Positions 1-4,084 of a stretch of 8,091 nt of DNA are shown piece after piece. Source of the stretch: Nitriliruptoraceae bacterium (GTDB lineage Bacteria; Actinomycetota; Nitriliruptoria; Nitriliruptorales; Nitriliruptoraceae); contig SLQK01000180.1 of NCBI GenBank assembly GCA_007131525.1, positions 1 to 8,091 of the forward strand. The letters are read 5' to 3'. How positions within the stretch are numbered: position 1 is the first letter of the stretch; every line of letters begins with the position of its first letter. The notes beneath the pieces were generated by a model. That model was not told the DNA's origin. It did not search any database and worked only from the letters and a program-made list of their open reading frames with translations. A program made the position numbers and the translations under genes.

Positions 1-860
1 GCGTTGCGCTGCGAACCCCCGGGCACGAACCCGGCATCGAGCAGCTCCCCGACGTGGGGCAGCAGGGGGACCTGCCCGGCGTGGAGGGTCGCGGCGAGCC
101 CGCTGGCACCGGTGAGCCGGTGGAGGTGACCCAGCAGCCCGAACCCGGTCACATCGGTGGCCGCGGTGGCCTGGTGCTCGCGGGCGATCCGAGCTGCGTC
201 GCGGTTCAGACGGGTCATCTCCCGGACCGCAGCCCGGTAGGCGACACCGAGCCGACCGTCGCCGTCGCCGGTCAGCGGCGCCGAGCGCTTGAGCGCCGTG
301 GTCACCACGCCCGTCCCGATCGGCTTGGTCAGCACGATCGCCTGCCCCGGCACCGCACCGGCGTTGGTCAGCACATCCCGCTCGTCGGCATCACCGATCA
401 CGACCTGGCCGAACAGCGGCTCGACCGAGTCGATCGAGTGGCCACCGGCGATCACGTACCCAGCGTCGGCCGCCACCGCGACCGCACCATCGAGCACCTC
501 ACGCAGCAGGTCGAACCCGAGGTCGCGGGGCCAGCCCACCAGGTTGAGCGCCACCCGCGGCGTCGCCCCCATCGCGTACACGTCGCTGACCGCGTTGGTC
601 GCCGCGATCCGACCCCAGTCGCCCGGGTCGTCGACCAGCGGGGTGAAGAAGTCGGTGGTGGCGACCATGACCCGGCCATCGGGCTGCCGCCACACCGCCG
701 CGTCGTCACCGCTGCCGAGCCCCACCAGCAGATCCTCGTGGTCCGGCCAGCTCACCCCCGCCAGGATCCCCTGCAGCTCGTCCAGGCTCAGCTTGCAGGC
801 ACAACCTGCGCCGTGGCTCAGCGCGGTCAGGCGTGGAGCTGGTGTTCCGTGATTCGACAT
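1..860 (-). CDS. selD: Selenide, water dikinase (selenophosphate synthetase), C-terminus cut by window edge
   Basis: SelD uses ATP and selenide to make selenophosphate, the selenium donor for Sec-tRNA synthesis. About 286 codons are present; the family is usually about 330-350 residues, so the C-terminal end lies beyond the left edge. The ATG at 858-860 is preceded by GAGG four bases upstream. Near the N-terminus HGAGCACKL (residues 16-24) matches the catalytic loop of E. coli SelD (GAGCGCK), giving Cys20 and Lys23 as the catalytic pair. The Cys codon is TGT, so this SelD is the Cys form, not itself a selenoprotein. Metal/ATP-binding signatures follow: GSGDDAAV (49-56), TTDFFTPLVD (68-77) and RIAATNAVSDVYAMG (84-98). 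Later come the TGFGLLGH motif and a DAGFVPGGSQRN segment typical of the family. It is divergent from the tRNA-Sec gene, which supports the assignment. selA and selB may lie past the left edge. Confidence 0.96.
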   Translation of the reverse strand, partial: MSNHGTPAPRLTALSHGAGCACKLSLDELQGILAGVSWPDHEDLLVGLGSGDDAAVWRQPDGRVMVATTDFFTPLVDDPGDWGRIAATNAVSDVYAMGATPRVALNLVGWPRDLGFDLLREVLDGAVAVAADAGYVIAGGHSIDSVEPLFGQVVIGDADERDVLTNAGAVPGQAIVLTKPIGTGVVTTALKRSAPLTGDGDGRLGVAYRAAVREMTRLNRDAARIAREHQATAATDVTGFGLLGHLHRLTGASGLAATLHAGQVPLLPHVGELLDAGFVPGGSQRN

Positions 861-1022
861 CGGACCTCGATGGTGGTTGAGGACTGCGACCGATCGCGGT
901 GGCCAGTATGGCGGATGTGTGCAGGCTGCGACGGAGCGATGCGATGGGACGCCCGGCGGGTGGCCGGTGGGCTCGGGAGGGTCGGTGCCAGCGAGCCGGC
1001 CGGCGGCCGGGCGACCACCCGC

Positions 1023-1073
1023 GTTGCTCGCGCACCTCCCGAGGGACAGCTCCGGCCACGGTGCGCGAGCAAC
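1023..1073. repeat. Perfect 14-bp inverted repeat in the selD/tRNA-Sec intergenic region
   Basis: The arms are GTTGCTCGCGCACC (1023-1036) and GGTGCGCGAGCAAC (1060-1073). They are exact reverse complements, with a 23-nt spacer. No T-run follows on either strand, so a classic intrinsic terminator is not supported. The position between two divergent selenium genes would suit an operator or a structured leader, but the role is unknown. A 14-bp perfect match over this distance is hard to explain by GC content alone. Confidence 0.7.
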
Positions 1074-1180
1074 CGACCGACCGACGCCCGGGCCGCCGCA
1101 CGGCACACCATCCGAGTCACGCGACCCTGACGCTCGGCTACAAGGACCACAACCGGGCGCCGGTGGCTACGGTGGCACCC

Positions 1181-1196
1181 GAGCACCGAGGTGCTC
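1181..1196 (+). promoter_or_regulatory. Leader hairpin abutting the tRNA-Sec 5' end
   Basis: GAGCAC (1181-1186) and GTGCTC (1191-1196) form a 6-bp stem with a CGAG loop. It ends one base before the predicted mature tRNA 5' end at 1197. It would lie in the precursor leader removed by RNase P. GAGGTG at 1188-1193 also copies part of the tRNA acceptor strand. A role in processing or folding is inference. Confidence 0.45.
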
Positions 1197-1289
1197 GGAG
1201 GTGTCCGGTTCCCTGGTGGGGCCCCCGGTCTTCAACACCGGCGAGAGGCGCGCAGCGCCTCTGGCGGGTTCGATTCCCGTCCACCTCCG
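1197..1289 (+). tRNA. selC: tRNA-Sec (anticodon UCA)
   Basis: This is the UGA-decoding selenocysteine tRNA. The structure was folded by eye. Acceptor 5' strand 1197-1204 pairs with 1281-1288; seven pairs are perfect and the eighth would be U opposite C. The D-arm is the long 6-bp type (1207-1212/1218-1223) with a CTGGT loop. The anticodon stem CCGGT/ACCGG (1225-1229/1237-1241) encloses loop CTTCAAC with anticodon TCA at 1232-1234. The variable arm is very long: an 8-bp stem AGAGGCGC/GCGCCTCT (1244-1251/1255-1262) with a 3-nt loop. The T-arm has loop TTCGATT (1269-1275) on a 5-bp stem. The discriminator is G1289. It is followed by CCG, so the 3' CCA is not fully encoded. The 93-nt length, 6-bp D-stem and long variable arm together are diagnostic of tRNA-Sec. 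Confidence 0.96.
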
Positions 1290-1314
1290 CCGCGACCGTG
1301 GACGCAGCCACACT

Positions 1315-1337
1315 GCCGGCTGGTCATCACCGCCGGC
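1315..1337 (+). terminator. Possible terminator hairpin after tRNA-Sec
   Basis: GCCGGC (1315-1320), one bulged T, GGT, a CATC loop, then ACC and GCCGGC (1332-1337) form a 9-bp bulged stem beginning 26 bases after the tRNA. There is no T-tract, as is common in high-GC actinobacteria, so termination is only plausible. It lies between convergent genes and could serve both strands. Confidence 0.35.
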
Positions 1338-1354
1338 TGGAGCGACGGTCGGTT

Positions 1355-1414
1355 CACCGCCCTCCTCACCGCTCCCCTCACCGCCCTCCTGATCGACCTG
1401 CTCACCGCTCCCCG
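1355..1414. repeat. 12-nt tandem repeat overlapping the 3' end of the selenoprotein gene
   Basis: Five consecutive 12-nt units start at 1355, 1367, 1379, 1391 and 1403. Four follow the pattern CACCGCYCYCC(T/G); the fourth (1391-1402, GATCGACCTGCT) has diverged. The array runs from the convergent intergenic region across the selenoprotein stop codon (1402-1404). Because the period is a multiple of three and the pattern carries a minus-strand TGA at the unit junctions, unit gain or loss would keep the frame and still supply a stop. Confidence 0.6.
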
Positions 1415-1977
1415 GGACCGCGCGACCGCTTGGCGGCGGCGAGCAGCTCGCCGACCGCCGGCCGATCATCGCGGTGCTGGGGTCGTGCGTACGCGATCGA
1501 GCCCCCAGGGTCGACGACGAAGTCCCCGCCGAGCTGCAGCAGGTCCGCACCACCCGGGCGGAGCCGATCGCCGGCACGCAGGAGTCGCCAGTAGGTCCGG
1601 TAGACGTTCGGGTCGAGCCAGATGTCCCGGTGGCGGGCACGGCGCAGGCCCCAGGCACGGTAGGCGCCACGCTCCTGGTCGACCGCCACCTCGAAGGGCA
1701 GGTCGGCCACCTCGACGCCGTCGAACATGGTGCGCCGGAGCAGCTCGGGCTCGTCGAACACCACGAACACCGCTGCCGCGCCGATGGCGTCCCACCGGTC
1801 CCACCGTTGCCGCACCTTCACGAGGTGCGCACGACAGATGAGTCAGCCGGCGTGCCGCAGGAAGGACACCAGCACGGGCCGTCCACGCAGGTCACGGAGT
1901 GCCACACGGCCACCGCGCAACGTCGGGAGGTCGAGCGGGGGCGCGGTGTCGCCCGGGGCCGGCGGTGTCGTCGTCAT
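1402..1977 (-). CDS. Peroxiredoxin-like (AhpC/TSA family) selenoprotein, Sec encoded by in-frame TGA
   Basis: I read one 191-residue thioredoxin-fold protein with selenocysteine at residue 45 (TGA at 1843-1845). The frame is open on both sides of that TGA. The ATG at 1975-1977 has AGGAGG seven bases upstream. The N-terminal half holds the usual AhpC/TSA features: PGDTAPPLDLPTLRGG and the strand RPVLVSFLRHAG. The active site then reads FLRHAG-U-LIC, giving U45-x-x-C48, where relatives have FLRH.GCxxC. The C-terminal half continues the same fold, with VVFDEPE, FEVAVDQERGAYRAWGL and LGGDFVVDPGGSIAYARP. It probably acts as a thiol/selenol peroxidase or redox protein in the cytoplasm; the substrate is unknown. 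It resembles the SelL/Prx-like group in having a two-residue spacing between redox residues, but with UxxC instead of UxxU. A SECIS-like hairpin follows the TGA, and selD and tRNA-Sec are adjacent. The gene starts 49 bases after the PPOX gene, so co-transcription is plausible. Without Sec recoding it would be called as two fragments (start to 1843, and a GTG-started piece from 1821). The final stop is also TGA. Confidence 0.88.
1811..1829 (-). promoter_or_regulatory. Candidate bacterial SECIS element
   Basis: On the minus strand CGCACCT and AGGTGCG form a perfect 7-bp stem around loop CGTGA. The stem begins 13 nt after the TGA and the loop 20 nt after it. Known bacterial SECIS elements lie inside the coding region just after the UGA, with a small apical loop carrying a G in the first two positions, about 16-37 nt downstream. 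This element meets each point (G at loop position 2). It would bind SelB to direct Sec insertion. Functional recoding is inferred. Confidence 0.72.
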
Positions 1978-1984
1978 CCTCGGT

Positions 1985-1990
1985 CCTCCT
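1985..1990 (-). promoter_or_regulatory. Ribosome binding site that fixes the selenoprotein start
   Basis: AGGAGG on the minus strand lies seven bases before the ATG at 1975-1977. The frame stays open upstream to a start near 2052, but that start would fall inside the end of the PPOX gene and the extra residues do not resemble the family. I therefore place the start at 1977. Confidence 0.75.
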
Positions 1991-2026
1991 CGATCGCTCG
2001 GTACGCCGCCCTCATCGTGGTGGGCA

Positions 2027-2437
2027 TCAACCTGCCACGTCCGGACCGGCACCGGTCAGCGTGATGCGCAGGAGGACACGCCGCTCGTCGTGCATGGCCT
2101 GCCGGTAGTCGTCCCAGTCCTCGTGCTCACCAGCGATCCGCCGGTAGTAGTCGACGAGGGGTTCGAGCGCCTCGGGGAGCCGCACGATCTCGGCCGTACC
2201 GTCGACCCGGATCCAGCGACCGAAGAACTCGTCGGGGAACACGCACAGCGACGTGCGAGGATCACGCTCGAGGTTCGCGACCTTGATCGCGGTCTCACGC
2301 GTGGACACCACCGCGAACCCGTCATGGTCGACCGTCACAGCGACCGGTGAGAGCTGGGGCGAGCCGTCCCGCCGGTAGGTGTGCAGCACCGCGTGGTGGT
2401 GCTCACCGAGGAAGCTGCGCGCCGCATCGAGGTCCAT
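2027..2437 (-). CDS. PPOX-class (pyridoxamine 5'-phosphate oxidase-like) F420/flavin-dependent protein
   Basis: A 136-residue split-barrel protein of the pyridoxamine-5'-phosphate-oxidase-like superfamily, closest in style to the actinobacterial PPOX-class F420-dependent oxidoreductases. Recognisable segments are the N-terminal helix DLDAARSFLGEHHHAVLHT, the strand RRDGSPQLSPVAV (about 22-34), VVSTRETAIKVANLERDPRTSLCVF (about 43-67, the cofactor-side strand and loop), FFGRWIRVDGTAEIV (about 71-85) and the C-terminal PLVDYYRRIAGEHEDWDDYRQAM helix. Members are small dimers that bind FMN or F420; substrates are mostly unknown. The length is normal for the group. The ATG at 2435-2437 is preceded by GGGAGG. 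It sits between the disulfide oxidoreductase and the selenoprotein on the same strand, suggesting a redox-related unit. The exact cofactor cannot be settled from sequence alone. Confidence 0.85.
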   Translation of the reverse strand: MDLDAARSFLGEHHHAVLHTYRRDGSPQLSPVAVTVDHDGFAVVSTRETAIKVANLERDPRTSLCVFPDEFFGRWIRVDGTAEIVRLPEALEPLVDYYRRIAGEHEDWDDYRQAMHDERRVLLRITLTGAGPDVAG

Positions 2438-2451
2438 GATCCCTCCCCTGT

Positions 2452-2467
2452 CGTGGCCCGAGCCACG
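2452..2467. promoter_or_regulatory. Hairpin upstream of the PPOX gene
   Basis: CGTGGC (2452-2457), CCGA loop, GCCACG (2462-2467) give a perfect 6-bp stem 14 bases upstream of the PPOX start and just beyond its ribosome binding site. It could be an operator half-site pair or a leader structure. It has no T-run. Confidence 0.3.
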
Positions 2468-2493
2468 CTACTGGTCGCCCCGGCCCCCGTCAC

Positions 2494-2508
2494 CGGCCTG
2501 GCGGGCCG
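2494..2508 (-). terminator. Possible weak terminator of the disulfide oxidoreductase gene
   Basis: Read leftward, CGGCC-CGCCA-GGCCG forms a 5-bp GC stem directly after the TAG stop at 2509-2511. There is no U-tract, so it may only attenuate transcription into the PPOX gene. Confidence 0.25.
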
Positions 2509-3915
2509 CTAGAGCTCCTGGGCGCGCACCTGCTCGAGCAGCCGGAGCCACACCTCGGAGATGGTCGGGAAGGCAGGGACGGCGTGCCACAGCCGGTCGA
2601 CGGTGACCTCGCTGACGATCGCGATGGTGGCGGCGTGGAGCAGCTCCCCGACGCCGGGACCGACGAAGGTGGCGCCGACGATCGTCCGGCTGCCGCGGTC
2701 GATCACCAGCTGCGCCGTGCCACCCGTGCCCTTGCCGTGCAGGGCGCCACCCGCGGTGTGGCCGACATCGAAGCTGACCGCCAGGACATCACGCCCGGCG
2801 TCACGAGCGCCCCGCTCGGTGAGGCCCACGGCGGCGACCTGTGGGTCGGTGAAGACCACCCGAGGCACCGCGTCGTGATCGGCCCAGGCCGGATCGACCT
2901 CCACGCCGGCCAGAGCGTCGCCGACCAGGCGGGCCTGGTACTTGCCCTGGTGGGTGAGCAGGGCTCGCCCGTTGGCGTCACCGACGACGTAGAGCCAGCG
3001 GCGTTCCGGGACACGCAGGTGGTCGTCCACCTCGATGAAGCCACCACGCCCCGGTGCCACGCCAACGGTGTCGAGCCCGAGGTCGTCCGTGGGAGCGCGA
3101 CGACCCACGGCCACCAACAGCTCATCGCCGACCAGCTCGCGGCCGTCGGCCAGGGTGACGGTCACCGGGCCGTCGGTGCCGTCGCGGATGACCTTCTCGG
3201 CGCGGGCGCCGAGCTCGATCGCGATGCCGTCGGCCTCCAGCGCCGCGACCAGCTCGTCGCTGACGAAGGGCTCCTCGTTGGCGAGCAGCCGGTCGAGCGC
3301 CTCGATGATCGTCACCTCGGCGGCACCGAGCCGGCGGACGGCCTGGGCCATCTCGACCCCGATCACGCCACCGCCGAGCACCAGCAGGCGCTCCGGGAGC
3401 TCTCTGACCGCGGTGACGTCGCGGTTGTCCCACGTGCTGGCCTCGGCGAGCCCTGAGATCGGCGGCACGGCCGCCCGCGAGCCCACCGCGATCACGACCC
3501 CGCGGGTGGCCTCGTAGCGGGTCACGGTGCCGTCGGCTGCGGTGACCTCGACGAGCTGTTCGCCGGCCAGGCGGCCGTGGCCGCGCAGCAGGTCGACGTC
3601 GACCGAGTCGAGCCACTGCGCCTGACCATCGTCCTCCCAGGAGGAGGTGAACGCATCGCGGCTGCGCAACACCGCGTCGACGTCGATCTCGCCGGTCACC
3701 GCCGCAGCGGCGGCGGGGACGCGTCGCACCTGCGCGAGCGCCTCGGTGGGCCGGAGCAGCGCCTTCGAGGGCATGCACCCCCAGTAGCTGCACTCACCGC
3801 CGACGAGCTCCGACTCGACGATGGCGACGGTCAGGCCCCGCTGTTTCGCGTAGTCGGCTGCGTTCTCGCCGGCAGGGCCGGCGCCGATCACGATCACGTC
3901 GTAGGTCCGTGGCAT
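2509..3915 (-). CDS. FAD-dependent pyridine nucleotide-disulfide oxidoreductase (class I)
   Basis: A 468-residue flavoprotein of the dihydrolipoamide dehydrogenase / mercuric reductase / glutathione reductase family. It passes electrons from NAD(P)H through FAD to a redox-active disulfide. The FAD-binding GAGPAG motif is at residues 11-16. The redox pair is Cys42 and Cys47 in GGECSYWGCMPSK. The NAD(P)-binding GGGVIG is at 181-186, and the second FAD motif YVVGDAN at 309-315. The C-terminal dimerisation domain ends with HAVPAFPTISE, carrying the His444/Glu454 pair that matches the catalytic dyad, although the spacing is longer than the usual HxxPTxSE. Length is typical. I chose the ATG at 3913-3915, with GGGAG upstream; a GTG at 3942 would add nine unconserved residues and has a poor ribosome site. 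The substrate cannot be told from sequence. As the first gene before PPOX and the selenoprotein, it is a candidate reductant for the latter. The stop is TAG. Confidence 0.92.
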   Translation of the reverse strand: MPRTYDVIVIGAGPAGENAADYAKQRGLTVAIVESELVGGECSYWGCMPSKALLRPTEALAQVRRVPAAAAAVTGEIDVDAVLRSRDAFTSSWEDDGQAQWLDSVDVDLLRGHGRLAGEQLVEVTAADGTVTRYEATRGVVIAVGSRAAVPPISGLAEASTWDNRDVTAVRELPERLLVLGGGVIGVEMAQAVRRLGAAEVTIIEALDRLLANEEPFVSDELVAALEADGIAIELGARAEKVIRDGTDGPVTVTLADGRELVGDELLVAVGRRAPTDDLGLDTVGVAPGRGGFIEVDDHLRVPERRWLYVVGDANGRALLTHQGKYQARLVGDALAGVEVDPAWADHDAVPRVVFTDPQVAAVGLTERGARDAGRDVLAVSFDVGHTAGGALHGKGTGGTAQLVIDRGSRTIVGATFVGPGVGELLHAATIAIVSEVTVDRLWHAVPAFPTISEVWLRLLEQVRAQEL

Positions 3916-4037
3916 GAGGCTGCTCCCGGGTCGTTGGTGCACGGAGATCCCGGCTCGCGTGGAGGCGCGGTCGCACGGGGGTGTGCAGTCGGGAACACCA
4001 GCAGGCCCGCAGCCCTTCCATCCACACGGGCGGGCGT

Positions 4038-4055
4038 CGGCGGTGATCGCCGCCG
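4038..4055 (-). terminator. Possible terminator downstream of the PASTA membrane protein gene
   Basis: CGGCGG (4038-4043) and CCGCCG (4050-4055) pair across a 6-nt loop, 30 bases after the stop of the leftward gene at 4085. No U-run is seen. The surrounding gap (3916-4084) contains no credible gene and must hold the promoter of the disulfide oxidoreductase, for which I see no clear -10/-35. Confidence 0.3.
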
Positions 4056-4084
4056 GCCAGCCGGAGCTGACCGACGGCAGGCCA

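Larger units (their letters stand above)
861..1196. other. Non-coding region between divergent selD and tRNA-Sec
   Basis: I see no convincing gene here. The open frames that cross it have no family resemblance and run into selD or the tRNA in the wrong frame. The stretch must hold the promoters of selD (leftward) and the tRNA-Sec gene (rightward), but I could not find clear -35/-10 pairs. A CATACT on the minus strand near 904-909 and a TACGGT on the plus strand at 1168-1173 are weak -10 candidates. The notable structures are the inverted repeat at 1023-1073 and the hairpin at 1181-1196, listed separately. Confidence 0.6.

Noticed and set aside
16..860. selD as a selenoprotein itself
   Set aside because: The catalytic position in GAGCACK is TGT (Cys), and no in-frame TGA occurs in the N-terminal loop.
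54..1130. A long plus-strand frame over selD
   Set aside because: It is antisense to a clear SelD with all its motifs, and its product is Arg/Pro/His-rich with no recognisable domain.
1402..1404. The final TGA of the selenoprotein gene as a second Sec codon
   Set aside because: Only seven codons follow before another TGA, the added residues come from the tandem repeat, and the fold is already complete.
1402..1821. A separate GTG-started protein covering only the C-terminal half of the peroxiredoxin-like gene
   Set aside because: It would lack the active site and the first half of the fold, its start lies in the SECIS-like loop, and it is in frame with the upstream half across one TGA.
2509..3942. 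GTG at 3942 as start of the disulfide oxidoreductase
   Set aside because: The ATG at 3915 is close to the FAD motif as usual for the family and has a better ribosome site.
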